Shown: one piece after another, positions 36,101 to 48,819 of the stretch
Layout of the letters: the number at the start of each line of letters is the position of its first letter
Numbering within the stretch: position 1 is the first letter of the stretch
Source: Erythroxylum novogranatense
Lineage: Eukaryota; Streptophyta; Magnoliopsida; Malpighiales; Erythroxylaceae
NCBI GenBank assembly: GCA_029891385.1
Contig: CM057234.1
Span: 25,592,350 to 25,656,349 of the forward strand
Length of the DNA: 64,000 bases
Reading direction: 5' to 3'
Program-made: the position numbers and the translations under genes
The notes under the pieces: model-generated
The model's input: only the letters and a program-made list of their open reading frames with translations
Databases searched by the model: none
Told to the model about the DNA's origin: nothing

Positions 36101-39100
36101 TCTGTTCAGAAAAAAAGGTGATATAAGTACCAAATTATGACTTTGACTCTCCATTGGCATTTCTGTTTCCACTTCTTTCATCAGGGAAATAAATATATTC
36201 CTCACTTACTACCTTTTCACGTTTTGATGTGTGAGAAACAACTATAAAGCATAAAAATATTTGACCTACAGATCTGAATCCAACTTTTCTTACTGAAAAC
36301 AGTCAGTTCATACTAAAATAATGCATAGTCATTTATAGAACAGAAGAACTTAAGAAAGCACCTAAAAGTTTTAATAAATTTCATACAATCCAACAAAATG
36401 GAGCAAAAGCAAGTGTAAAAAGGATAAAAGCTATGTTTGATATAGACACAAACAAGTGAGATAACACATAGCACAAATATGCAACTCCATTGGCAAGGAA
36501 TTCCTAATAATCGCATATCCAAAGAAAAAGAAGATCCTAACTGGTTAATGTCTTTCAGAAATATTAGGTATCTCAATGAGGTCTACATGCAAAGAAATTT
36601 ATGGAACAACAACAACACTCAATATGAATCCCGTTAAGACGCAGGGTCTAGGGAAGTCTAATAGTACGCAGCCTTACTTCTAACTAGTAGGAAAGAAATT
36701 TATGGAAAAGTTTATTAAAAAATTATATAATATTTTCTAACTTAGAAAACATGTGGTATGTTAAAAGCAAAGGCAAAATAAGAACAAAATAATGCAAAGT
36801 TGTCATTCAACCCACATAATTGCCCAAGTTAAGAGCCATACATACCCTAACAAAATGAGTTGCATGGAATGGAAGCTAAGATGAAAGTTATCTGACAACT
36901 GACAAAACATGCTTGTCAACATCATTTCCTACTCAAATAGAAGCCTCAGCAGCTTTGGAGTTCTTTGATGATGAGAAACATACATCAAGCACTAAACCTT
37001 TGGAGTAGCTTGAGAATGGGGGACTGATAGAACTTCTAGGCAAATTTGAAAGAATGTGTCATGCAAAATAAAATTTTCTTTAGGAATTTTCTTAGTTATT
37101 ATTATTAATAGAAAATGATTTTAAGTATTTTTATTTGGTATGCCATTGTCGCTGGGGCATTTAGGATTTAAATTTGTTAGGGAATAATGCCTTAATAGAT
37201 TTTTGTTGTGTAATTTAAGTTGTAGTCCTTGTTTTAGTAGGATTAGGATAAAGGTGAAAAAAACCATTAATAAACGACATGTGTTTTCTGGGACTTTCTA
37301 GTATGAAACTCGTAATCTTTATATAAATTACTTTGATTTTGTCTTCAACAATAACATTAATAAACGACCTTTTAGATCTACCATATTTTTTTAGTTCTTA
37401 TTGTTCCTCTATCTAACCCAAAAAGCAGAAAAAATTCATTGTGTAAGCTGATGAATTTACGAACACTATCCTTGAACAGAGTACATTCTTAATCCTTAAA
37501 AATATGTTCAAGGCAACACCTTGAATCACTGTTAAGAAATATGCTATGCTTGTGTACGTAAAAGCTTCTACACCAATATAGCATGAAAAAGTGTCCAAAT
37601 TGAGTAAATATTTTTCATTGCATTTTTAAGCACCAAATTTGGCAGGAGAGGGGATACTCGAACTCCCAAAATTAATTGTATAATAGTAGGTATTGAAACA
37701 GGAAAGGACCTTGGTTCTAGTAGAAAACTCCAACTATCGCATTCTTTTTTTGACATGGATGTCAATTCTCAACATATTATTTGAAAGCCTGAAACAATTA
37801 AAGTTTCAATCTCTATTCTTTATCCCCCTATTCCCCACAATTGCACAATGATTTTTTTTCTTTGAAAATAAGAATCTCCAGTATTATTTATGTCACCAAT
37901 GGTTTCTTTTCATCAAGGCATCAGTATGAATGGCTAGAAACAGGCTTTTGAAATCAAGAAAGGCTGGGAGTCACTTCCAGTTTCCCTAAAACACATGGTA
38001 GCTTAGGCAAAAAGATAGATACTGCATAGTATTGAAGGTTTGGAATCTAGAAAAACAAATTCAGAACATTGCATCACAGGAGGTACATCTGAAAGCAACT
38101 ATGTCAGTATTTGAATAGACATACCATGGCTCTCAACCGTAAAGCAAAAGTTTTTGCATCATATTTCTTGTTCTCCATCTCAGAAACTAGTTCACTGAAA
38201 GAATCTGGGAGTTCCAGACCATCTGGGATTTCCTGGTTGCTTACTTCGTAAAGTATCTCGTATAACTCTGAAACTAGCCTCTGCTGCATTATTTCCACAT
38301 CAAAAGGATTCAGCTTATATAGACAACAAATAAAATTGTTGACACACTAGTCATTAATGTGAATGAATTGTTTAATTTATGCAAAGAAAAAAAGAAAGTT
38401 GTTACCTTCGAATTATCACCCATGTGAAGAATCCCTGGTCCCCATTTCCTACCTAGACAATCTTAAGTAATAGAAAATGAGTCATGTGTCCACCGGAAAT
38501 ATAATAGATGTATCATGAGGAAGTAATGTAGATCATGACCTAGAAACATATTTTCACTTCAAAATTATATTTAGTTATTTCAAGTTTTGATAATGTAACC
38601 TAACAAGAAAATCTAATAATGTACAGAAACATATTTATAACCAAAATCTTTGAAGGGAGACAAGTTACATAACAGAAAACCATACTGCAAGTTGGCATCA
38701 AGAATACTGATAAATCCAGCTTCACTAGAGACTAGAAATGTGAGATTTCACTCAAAACTGATTTTTAGCACTAAGACTAACACGAACTCTTCGCAGATTG
38801 TGATCCCCGACAAAATAAAGACCATTGAGATAAGAAAACTCTCTTCCAGTGTCAATATCCAGGCAGCAAATATAAGAACTGATGTGTAAATGACATAAAT
38901 TTAGTTCTCATAAATCCAAGTCCTATTACATGTTCACAAAGATACCATATGCATTAAGGTAGCATCCAAATGAGTTCAGGATAAAACGCTTGCAATTAGC
39001 ACTGTCCACATCAAAAATAAATGATCGCAGTTCATATGCACACACAACTGCACAGCACATATGGAAGATACAAGAGCAGCAAAACGTTAACAAGTTAAAC

Positions 39101-39655
39101 TTTGAAGAAGTGCAACAGATAATAGGAATACTAAGATCAAATCGTGCCGCATCGTCACCTAACACTACAATCATAGACGGATTTCCGTATATGTATGCAC
39201 ATCCACCAGTTGCGTATAACAAAATCACATATTTGGGACTTGGAAGAAGACAAATGAATGATATAAACAATCTACCTACGTGAGCATAAAACAATCACAA
39301 TCAAAACGAAATCAGGGTCCATCCAGCAGCTAACGACCACAATCCAGTTAACTACATTTACATACAAAGATGTGATGAATCGGGAACCAAAAACTTGGGG
39401 GGGAAAGAAAATAAGAAGATGACAAAGAAAAGAAGTACCAAGTGAGGAGCACTTGTTGACACCTTCAAGGGTAACAACAGCAGTGAGAATGAAGACGAAA
39501 GGCAACAAGAAAGCAAGAATGAGGATCGTGTAGAAAAGGGTTCGATAAGAGATATGGCAAGCTGCGACCTTGATCTTCATCAAGTCAATAAACCCATTGC
39601 TGCTGCTGCTCGATATTGTGATGCTTCTCATGCTAGGCGAGATGTGAAGCTGCAT
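33197..39655 (-). CDS. Galacturonosyltransferase, GAUT13/GAUT14 type
   Basis: Six exons join in frame: 39439-39655, 38406-38452, 38125-38313, 35511-36101, 34584-34886 and 33197-33481. They give 543 residues against about 533 for Arabidopsis GAUT13/14. The protein starts MQLHISPSMRSITISSSSSN. It has a type II signal anchor near residues 35-62 (LFYTILILAFLLPFVFILT), a stem, and a GT8 domain. GT8 motifs include HFILSTDNILAASVV, KVVFLDDDVVVQ (the DxD-like metal site near 359-362), GKVNGAVETC, ECAWAYGMNIFD, HMLGLGYQ and HYNGQSKPW. All key residues look intact. Family members transfer galacturonic acid from UDP-GalA onto pectin in the Golgi; GAUT13 and GAUT14 act in pollen tube pectin. Intron 3 is about 2 kb. 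The second exon is only 47 nt and encodes RKWGPGILHMGDNSK. Confidence 0.94.
36601..36690. repeat. SINE-like dispersed repeat in GAUT intron 3
   Basis: The words ACAACAACAACACTCAATAT, AATCCC, GGGTCTAGGGAAG and TACGCAGCCTTAC in this order recall a short repeat that is abundant in asterid genomes. It is decayed, and the assignment is from memory. Confidence 0.35.
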
Positions 39656-42600
39656 GTTCCTCTTCTATGCAGCCCCACCACCACTTTCCTAGCAGCACCA
39701 CCCCCACAGTGACAAAATCTCAGCCCTTTGACTACTTCCAATCCCAACAATACCACACCCAACATCAGATCCAAGCCTATCTTGATTCAATATTTCCGTC
39801 TCCCGCCCTCTATTCAATTGAGATCCACCTCCAACACTGCAACCTTTCTGGGTTCTCTTCCTAGTTCTAATGCTATATCTTCCTCTTTGCCTTTGTGGTC
39901 TTTTCAAAGACCGCATTGGAACATTGAACAACAGCTATCTATCTCTCTCTATAAAGGTCCTTCTTTTTCCTACAGACTCGCAAGAAATCCAGATTTCGAT
40001 GTCAAGAAATCAATTTGCACCCGAAAGGGATTAATGGGTCACTTTCCCTTTTTTGATGTCCTCCCCTCTACTAGTGGATCAAGACAGAGAAAGAAGCAGG
40101 GAGAGGAAGGAAGAGAGAGAAAATGGGGGTTGTTTCGTTGAGTGCTCCTCGCCCGCTTTCTTTAATTTTTTTTTTCTTGGTTTCCGATTGGTGGATCCAA
40201 ATTAAAAAAAAATTTACCATCAAACATATTCCCTTAGCTAATAATAACCAACGAATCATCCAATAAACAAGAAATTAAAAAGATATTATTCACTTGTTAT
40301 CCTTTTTTAGTCAAAACCGCGTTGGCATGGCTTTAGAGAGAGAGAGTTGAGTTTCTAGAGAGAGAGAGAGAAAAGTGAGGGGTCGATGTTTGACCTTGGA
40401 GAGTGTTTAGATGATCTTTTGGGCTAAATTTGGCTCGTCTCCTATGTTCATGGACAAAGCTTCTGCTTTACGTTGAGATATGTTGAGTTTAGTTAGAAGA
40501 TTGCTAATACATTTACAAATAACCAATATGTATTAACAATATTCAATGGAAGAGCTGTTGTAATGACATTTTACATTGAAACGCAAGTCCTGGCAGATGT
40601 CCCCTCTTGATTCAATGCCCCCACTTCCATTGGCTTCGGACTTGACCCGGGACATTTCACACAAAAAATATCTCTTTTTTTTTAAATCCTATAGTGTTAG
40701 AAAATAGGTTAAAATTGATTCATGACAATTACATCTCATAATCTTGAGGAGAAAGGTTAAACTTTCTTTCAATCTCAATGCAAGGCATGAAGGGTGCAAA
40801 AATGGAGTTTTAATTTTCAATGGTTGAAGAACAGGTGAAGCAATGCAGAATTGTTAACACTCCACTTCCACATGTGTGTAATAGCTGTATGTATAAGAGA
40901 TGGATCTTGCTCAGTACTCTGAGTTCAGCTGAGGTAAGACATGAACAGGCTAGGTACTTGGTTGTACCATATTCTTCTGCACAGAAATCTGAAATCACAA
41001 GGTGGGCGTGCTATATTTGTACATTTCCCCAGTGATGAAAATTGTTTGTATTTCGAAAAGTGTAAATGGGTATGAAATGATGGATGAAAGGAGCAGCACT
41101 TTTTCAGCGCATCACATGGTGCAATTGTGCAAATAATTCAGTTGTCAGAACATTTGGAAAGCAACATGGTTGTCTTCCATTCAAATTTGCTGTTTGATTC
41201 TGAACTGACCCTTCAAGAGGGCAGAGTTCAGAAGGCTGGACTAAAGTAATTAGCTCCGGCTGACGGTGAGCACAAACCATCTGGTTGTTGCATCACATGA
41301 AATCAACTTCTGACCGTGCTTTGGCCTTTTTTTTCTTTTTTTTTATTATTATATTAGAGATCCCGACTTAATATAATCGAACTAATCTTAAGCCCCTACG
41401 ACTCCACTTCAAGAACTTAAAGGATGTAAATCTAGAACTCCAAGATCTCTCAGGTTTCTACATAGTCTGTATATTTCTGCGCACAAAAAATCTTTACATA
41501 CTTGATTGTTCAGCTTGATGATCGATCATTAGTCTCCTTCGCTCAAAGATCGATTCTCATCATTTCCTCAAAGTTCTAAGCACTCCAACTATTACACTAT
41601 CTTTGGGCGGCGTCCGTAATTGATCGATCAGGAAATGCGCCGAGAGATTAGAGGATCGTCAATAGAATACGCTTATTTCTTCTTTTTCATATGACTAACT
41701 CAAGACCTCCTATAAGAAGAGTCTTAAGTAAAAATTTTAGACCAATTGATCCACCCCCGCTATCGTACTTTGGCCGTTATTACTTATTCAATGACATAAA
41801 ATAAATTTGGAACATGCAGATGGGCAAAGTTGAAGTAATGAAGAAAAAGAAAACATGGGGTCGGCAATTTTGGATTAATCAAAAAAGCGAGGTGTAAATG
41901 ATGACGTGGCTCATTGCTTATTTATGTTGCTCATGACTTGAAAGAAAATCGAAAATGAAATGCTACCAACTCCAAGTTATACCGGTCAAAAGCCGAGTCG
42001 GCCCAACGAGCTACTTCTTGGGATTTTGGTTTATTGCATGTTCGTTGCACATATTTCAGACTTGTATGGCCGCCAACAATGAAGAGGTCAATGTCCACCA
42101 CAAGTTTAAAATGGCTAAGCCAAGTTACTACAAAATCATTTTTTGTATGACAACTAGTGAGTTCAGCATATGCCTACTAAAGACGTGCATTAGAGAAATA
42201 TTAACCTTGTAACAACCATCACCACAGATGTGTGCTTTTGACCAATTGATGCCAACCAATCATTTCCCATATGCTTGTTTGAAGCATGTTGATGATTTGA
42301 TAGTAATCATCATTTGGAAGCATTTTAAGGAATATTCAACTATTGTATGGATGCTTTTGTTACTATAAAGAGACAAATCGTCACTTAATCTCAACCGTTG
42401 ATTCAAGTTAATCTCGATCATTTATCTCTCTATATAAGGTGTGATATATGACAGATAACTCATTTTAATCATTTTTTAAGAGTTGTTACAAGAAAAAGTA
42501 CTAATATTTATAATAAATCGACCTATATTCATTAGGACAGAAGTCATTCCTAATTGTGTATGCCACTTAAAATCTTTGAAAAGCTTTTGAATCAAGCAAT

Positions 42601-43089
42601 CAAAAGGCTTGTACTCTTTGTGGATGTAAAACTACACCCCTTCATTTTTATTTAAATTATAAAAATTAGTAGGGTTGACAGAAATAGCTCGAGCAGACAG
42701 GCCTGTAGTCATAGCTTTATTGATTAATTGGTCTGACTTTATTGGATTGAATTTATTTTATGCTCACTTATTCATATAATTTTTTTCACAAAAAAATTTG
42801 GTGGGATACTAAAATGCTCAAAAAGAATTTACTTCTATTATGTTCAAATTATATAAAAAATATCATATTGAAAATCAAGTATCCATTTCCCAAATTATTG
42901 AAGTAAATTAAAATTAACTTAGTCATTAATGATCATAAATTAAAATTAACTTAATCATCAATGATCATAAATTAAAAATTTCCCCAAATTATTCCCTATT
43001 AAGCTAATTATAACAAACTAGATAAGCAAAAAAAAACCCTCCCTCACTCTTAAGTTGTACATTGTCCCCTGATAAATCAAATTATTCTT
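39656..43089. other. GAUT promoter and gene-poor spacer
   Basis: The first few hundred bases are the GAUT 5' UTR and promoter. GA-repeat runs lie at about 40335-40372. Nothing is recognised between 40400 and 43089. Short open frames there have no family features. Confidence 0.5.
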
Positions 43090-43510
43090 CTATGATTTTG
43101 GGTTGAATTGGAATTAATTTCACTTATGTTTATGGGAATTTGAAGCTTATTTGGTTAGTTTTCACACATTTCAACTTTGTTGCTTGATAGGTATAAGTGG
43201 ATAGATTTTGAGAGAAAAAGGCATAACTTTTACCGTGGATGTTAGATTAAGGTCATTCAAGGACGCTTTCGAAGAAGACTCCGAGTATTACAGCTTCCGT
43301 GAAAACTCTGAGGAAAGATTCTATTAAATGAAGGGTCAAAAGTGCGCAATTTGTAAATAACCAATGTATGTCTGTTTAACAGAAATCAGGTTCGTTTAAC
43401 GGACATTGTCTGGACAATCCCATTCCAGAGACCCGAGAAGGTCCAATAAACAGACATCTTGTCCATTTAATGGACATTGTTTGCCAAGTTCACTTCCCAG
43501 ACCCGAGAAA

Positions 43511-44715
43511 GGGTGTGTTTGGTTGTTGGTTGATCAGTCAAAAAAATAGCTGATTGACCCAAATCAATTGGTTAACTTTATAACAAAGATGTTTAAGTTG
43601 TTTAGTTATCAGCTAGTTGGGTTGACTTATTCAACCCAACCAGCCGATATTAAATAAGCTCATCCAGTGGAGCGTTTTAATGAATCAGTTTATATTTTTA
43701 TTTTTTTTATTGATTATGCCCTCATTTGCCCTGCTCTTTCTTTATGTTTCTCCCATTTCTTCGTTGTCACCGTAGATCAGGCAGCGCTAGAGCCTCCACT
43801 CAGTACAATAAAAGTTCAAAATGTCACATCATTACACATGCCCTCATTTGCCCTGCTCTTTCTTTATGTTTCTCCCATTTCTTCGTTGTCACCGTAGATC
43901 AGGCAGCGCTAGAGCCTCCACTCAGTACAATAAAAGTTCAAAATGTCACATCATTACACTTTATTATTCAGTGCCCCAACCCACTATACACGTACGTTTC
44001 CCATTGAGCCTGAGAAACAATAAGTAAAAGCAAGTTATTAATTTTCTTGTGTAGGATGAATTGCTGATTAATTTTCTTGTAGAAACATCTATTTTCTCAA
44101 TAACCAAACAAACATAAGCATGGGCCTTATCAGAATAAGTTTTGGCATCTTGTATAAGTTGGCAGGATAAGAGCTAATTTTTCAATCAAACTTTTTCTTA
44201 GCCCAAATTTGGTTTGATTATAACTAAAATAATGTCATTTTGATATTATTATTGCAAATATATTAAAAGTATTAATCTAAATGTTAAACCACTTATTTAC
44301 TTTAAACTTCTTGTTTGTTTTAATATATTGGCGAAAAAATTACAAAAGAAAATTACCAAGATAATAAAACAAATTTCCTTAAAAGGAGTGGTTAATTTAT
44401 AAAATCAAAAAAATTCTATCATCATCATTATTATTATCGTTCTATGTTTTTTATTAAATTTATAAACTTCATTTTGTAGAATTAAATATCTAAAATCTAA
44501 ATTCTAATAAAATATTCAACGAAATATTAAGATATATAATATGCATACCCTTTTTTAAGTCATATCCTTATAAGTCATTTTACACATAAACAACTAATAC
44601 TAAATAGCTAATTTTATCAAATATCTCTAACAAACAATTAATGCAATCCGCTTGTCAAAGCAGCTGATAGAATCAGCTAACAGCTAATGCAATCAGCTGA
44701 TTGTCAAACAGGGCC
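43511..44715. mobile_element. Non-autonomous TIR element nested in the LTR remnant
   Basis: The left end reads GGGTGTGTTTGG and the complement of the right end GGCCCTGTTTGA, with AGCTGATTG words next to both. The LTR phrase AGACCCGAGAA resumes across the insertion. The target duplication is unclear (AAA on the left, AAG on the right). There is no transposase frame. The interior is AT-rich apart from a duplicated 122-base segment. Confidence 0.5.
43716..43959. repeat. Exact 122-base tandem duplication
   Basis: Copies at 43716-43837 and 43838-43959 appear identical at every base. The unit begins ATGCCCTCATTTGCCCTG. Its length is not a multiple of three, and no protein is suggested. Confidence 0.9.
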
Positions 44716-45959
44716 AAGATCTGCTAAACGGACATCAAGTCTGCCTAACGAACTTTGTCAGCCCAAGGACGATCTGCCTTCCCCTGTTTACCATAAACTA
44801 GGTTTCTTTGAACCCAAGACACTATAAATACTCATTTTTAAGACCTAAGGAGGGGGCTGGATACTGAAAACGAGGTTACCACTTAAGGAGGCGCAAAATA
44901 AGAGGCAAAGAGGAAGTTTTGGGGATTGCATCAAGGATTGGAAGTAATCTTGTTTTGTGTTCTTTCTATTTTCTCTCTCTACTCTTTCTTGAATGTTGAG
45001 GATCTTTATGTGTATAATTTTTGTTATCATGTTCTGGAACTAAACCTTATTTAGGGTGAGGGATGTAACCTATTTAGAAAATTGATTTGTATTTTATGGA
45101 TTGATTGATGTTGAATGAAAGTTCTTGAGTTATGTCTATCTCCCTTTCTTTTCATTGTTGTCTCTATGCTTGATCTCCATAAATGCAATCTTAGGAATCA
45201 TATGATGAACTGAGAGGTAAAGTATGGTTTATGCACTAGGAAGATAAACATATTAGACTTAGAGATAGAGATATCTTAAACTAGTGTGATAACTTGTGGT
45301 TGCTTGTTCTTCATGCATTTAACTAGTTAGTTGCACATTGAGAGATGGTAATCAACTAGTTAGATATTCTCGTATGCCTTTAGAGAGAATATGAGTAAAG
45401 TTGAGCAATTGTTATTATAACCTATCATTCAATCAATTTCATAATCTATTAATCATCTCTTGAGTTGGTGAACCCCAAGTCCTAAGTATAAATTATCAAA
45501 TTATCCTTGTTTGTTATTTTCCAGTATTTGCAATTTACTGTCTACCCAAATACAATTATCTTTTAAGTTTATTGTCTATTTCGTTCAAGTAATTAGGATT
45601 AATTCGGTGGTGAGTGTTTTAGTCCTTGTGAGAAACGATCTTAAAATACTCTATTTGTAGGTACTAAGAATAACTCTGTGCACTTACAGATTGATTCAAC
45701 CATCACCGACGTACACAGCATATAAAAACAATAAAATCTAGAAAAATAAGGGAAAAAGAGAGAACTTAGAATAATTAGTACTCCGTTGACCTTAAAAGGC
45801 CCTATAATCGTAATCGGAGAAGTATAAATTGACAGTGGATATCACGATCTAACAATAAAATACCATCAAAGTACCCATAGATCCATGACTTTAGAATTGT
45901 TCTTAATTTAAAACACATGCAATAAACCTCATATCATGAAAAAAGAAAAAGAAAACATA

Positions 45960-46225
45960 CTAAAATTCAATGTTAAAGATTCTTAAAACTACTAAATTGA
46001 AATAAAAAATACCTGAATATTGGGTTGCCTCCTAACAAACACATCTTTATGAGTCTTATAGCTGGACTTCATACTTAATTTCAAACCATAGGCTCATTAG
46101 CTTCCAAATATGTCATATACTCCAATAAAATAAGGGGTATTTATCTGCTTTTCTTCTCTTAGCATAATACAAGTCTTCAATAGATCATTTGTGGTTATTT
46201 CCTACATAATAAGTGAAACTTCATG
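45960..46225 (-). mobile_element. Old retroelement sequence split by the solo LTR
   Basis: The text TTGGGTTGCCTCCTAACAAA at about 46020 is, on the minus strand, the GGAGGCAACCCAA phrase common near the 3' end of the internal region of plant Ty3 elements. The sequence resumes at 49409 after the solo LTR. No intact frame remains. Confidence 0.35.
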
Positions 46226-47194
46226 TGTAGCATCCCGTTACCGTTGTGAGAGTTATTTTGGTAAAATGGTACGGGTAGGACTGTTGCTGCATTTATTCAT
46301 TGAGTATTCATTGACCTCTAGTTTTAGAGGGATGAATTAATTGCACATGCATATGCATAGTGACATGCATTCATGATTTTTCCGGCATCTAATTGTGATT
46401 AAGTGTTGAATTATGTAAATTTTGAGATAATTATGTTAGATATGATTTATTTGGAAATCATGGCATAATTGGGTTTGATAGTTAAATTGGAGTGAGAATT
46501 GAATTTTAGAGAGTTGAAAATTGAAATTGAGTATAGGATCATGTGTTTTATATTTTTGAGGAATTATAGAAATTTTTCTGAAATTTTTAGAGTTTTGGGT
46601 TTGGACCGGAAAAATGTCTTAGAGACTGATGGATTAGATTCCGGTTCTGAAATTGATGGGAAATTGGCTTGAAAAATTTAGATTTGTGAGTTTAGGAATT
46701 ATTGTGATGAGCCATTGGAATTTAGAGACTGGAATTAAATGAATTTGAAGACTGGTCTTATGACCCATAGGTTTAATCCAACCCTTTTATAATGCTCTAA
46801 GTTTAAATTTCCCTTTGTTAAAACTTTGAAAACCTAAGACAAACTTTCCTTTCTCCTTCCTCTTCCTTCGACGTTTCGATCTTGTCCCCTTTGGAGATTT
46901 TGTTTGTTTCTCCTTTCTCTGTGGTTGAAGAGTTGCTAGAAACTATGGAGAGGTTGATGCTTGGACTGGCTATGGAGGATCACCGTCTTTGTTAGAGGTT
47001 GAAGAGATTTTTGGAGATTTTAGGGTTTGAAGGATTGAGCTTCGATTTGGTGAGTTTAATGGCTTTAATGTTGATGTTTATTGTTGTTTGATGTATTAAT
47101 GAGTTTAAATGCTAGAGATGTGGGTAGTTGAGTGTGTTTAATGATGGTTTTTAGAGAGAGAAGAATGAAAGTCGATCGGAGAAGACGAACCAGG

Positions 47195-47355
47195 GTTCGC
47201 ACGTCGCGACGTAGAAATAATTAGACGTCGCGACGAGCAGTGAGTTGTACGTCACGACGTAGGAATAAGTGTACGCCGCGACGAGCGTACGTCGCGACGA
47301 GTGACGAGTGAGACGTCGCGACGAGCGGCGAGCGTCCCTTTCCACGCCGTGGCGA
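47195..47355. repeat. ACGTCGCGACG motif cluster in the solo LTR
   Basis: At least seven copies of a CGTCGCGACG-type palindrome, some with one change (CGTCACGACG, CGCCGCGACG), lie at irregular spacing. The local CpG density is far above that of the surroundings. Confidence 0.8.
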
Positions 47356-47921
47356 GAGACTGTAGGTCGCGGTGAGGGACAAATTCTAAATGGAATTAAT
47401 TTGGTTTTTAGGGTATAACTTTTAGTGTAGACCTCTAATTGAGGTGATTCTTGATTCGTTATGAACTAGAGAGAGAGGTCTATAATTGTGGTAAAGATAG
47501 AGAGTTTGAATTTTAATTAGCGGGATCACAATTATAAAAAACGAGTCGATTTCAGTTCCTAGTACAACCTAAGAGTTATGTTTTGACAATTGGAGTTTAA
47601 TTGGGGACTTAAGTGGGTGAATTGGAACCAAGGGAATGCTATTGATCTAGTGAATAGTGAATTTTGGTTGTGAGGCAAGGGATAGCGGAATTGGATTATA
47701 GCTCCGGAATCATGAACATGCATCGTACAGCTTTAAATTAAGACATGTGCATTATCAAATTTCTTTGATTGAGCATCTAGTGATGAGAAATTGTTTAAAT
47801 TGTTATAGAGGCACCGTTGGATCATCAGTCCACGGATATTCTTTGGGACTTCAGCAAGAGTTTCGGAAGTTACAGGTGAGTAACCTAGTTGGTTCCTCAA
47901 TCTTTGTGTGTTAAATGTCTA

Positions 47922-48819
47922 TAAATGTGTGAATTGTTTGCCAATGTGAGTGCTTGCAACTATGAAATAGATGTGCTGAGATTGTGAGTAAATTGTTCTG
48001 AATGCAATAAATAGAATCGATTGATATATGTGTGTTATTGATTGTGCAAGCGTAAGTGCATGCTAGGCATGATTAAAATCGGTAAATAAACAGTTGTGAC
48101 TGACGCAATTAGTGATCAGAGCTTTAAGCTCGATTATCAGTGAAAGGGCCTAAGGCCGAAAGGGAATAGTGCATACCCAGAGAGCTCTCATATCCCTAAT
48201 GTGAGTGGGCAATAGTGCATACCCTGAGGGCTCTCCTACTTGCCTAAAATGCAATTACAGTGTAATGTGCCCGAATCGGGATAGTATTGACGCTCAGTCA
48301 CAACATTGACATAAATTGAGAATTGGCATGTATTATGCATCTGACTGTGTTGTGAAGAATTGAGAATGCGTAAATGTGTGAATTGTTTGCCAATGTGAGT
48401 GCTTGCAACTGTGAAATAGATGTGCTGAGATTGTGAGTAAATTGTTCTGAATGCAATAAATAGAATCGATTGATATATGTGTGTTATTGATTGTGCAAGC
48501 GTAAGTGCATGCTAGGCATGATTAAAATCGGTAAATAAACAGTTGTGACTGACTCAATTAGTGATCAGAGCTTTAAGCTCGATTATCAGTGAAAGGGCCT
48601 AAGGCCGAAAGGGAATAGTGCATACCCAGAGAGCTCTCCTATCCCTAATGTGAGTGGGCAGTAGTGCATACCCTGAGGGCTCTCCTACTTGCCTAAAATG
48701 TGATTACAGTGTAATGTGCTCGAATCGGGATAGTATTGACGCTCAGTCACAACACTGACATAAATTGAGAATTGGCATGTATTATGCATTTGACTGTGTT
48801 GTGAAGAATTGAGAATGCG
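47922..48819. repeat. 449-base tandem duplication in the solo LTR
   Basis: Copies at 47922-48370 and 48371-48819 both begin TAAATGTGTGAATTGTTTGC. They differ by only a few substitutions. Each includes the paired phrase GAATAGTGCATACCC, itself present twice per unit. Confidence 0.9.

Larger units (their letters stand above)
43090..45700 (+). mobile_element. Ty3/Athila-like LTR remnant
   Basis: The stretch reads like a long plant Ty3 LTR in plus orientation. It has repeated AACGGACAT phrases at 43370-43480 and 44726-44760, and a TATA box (CACTATAAATACTCA) near 44820. The characteristic 3' text follows: ACCCCAAGTCCTAAGT, a stretch on a settled opening phrase, and a TGCACTTACAGATTGATTC end near 45690. 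The boundaries and partner LTR are not found, and a TIR element interrupts it. The assignment rests on general resemblance only. Confidence 0.45.

Noticed and set aside
39667..40141. Pro/Ser-rich frames upstream of the GAUT gene
   Set aside because: They lie in the promoter and 5' UTR, opposite the GAUT reading direction, with no domain pattern.
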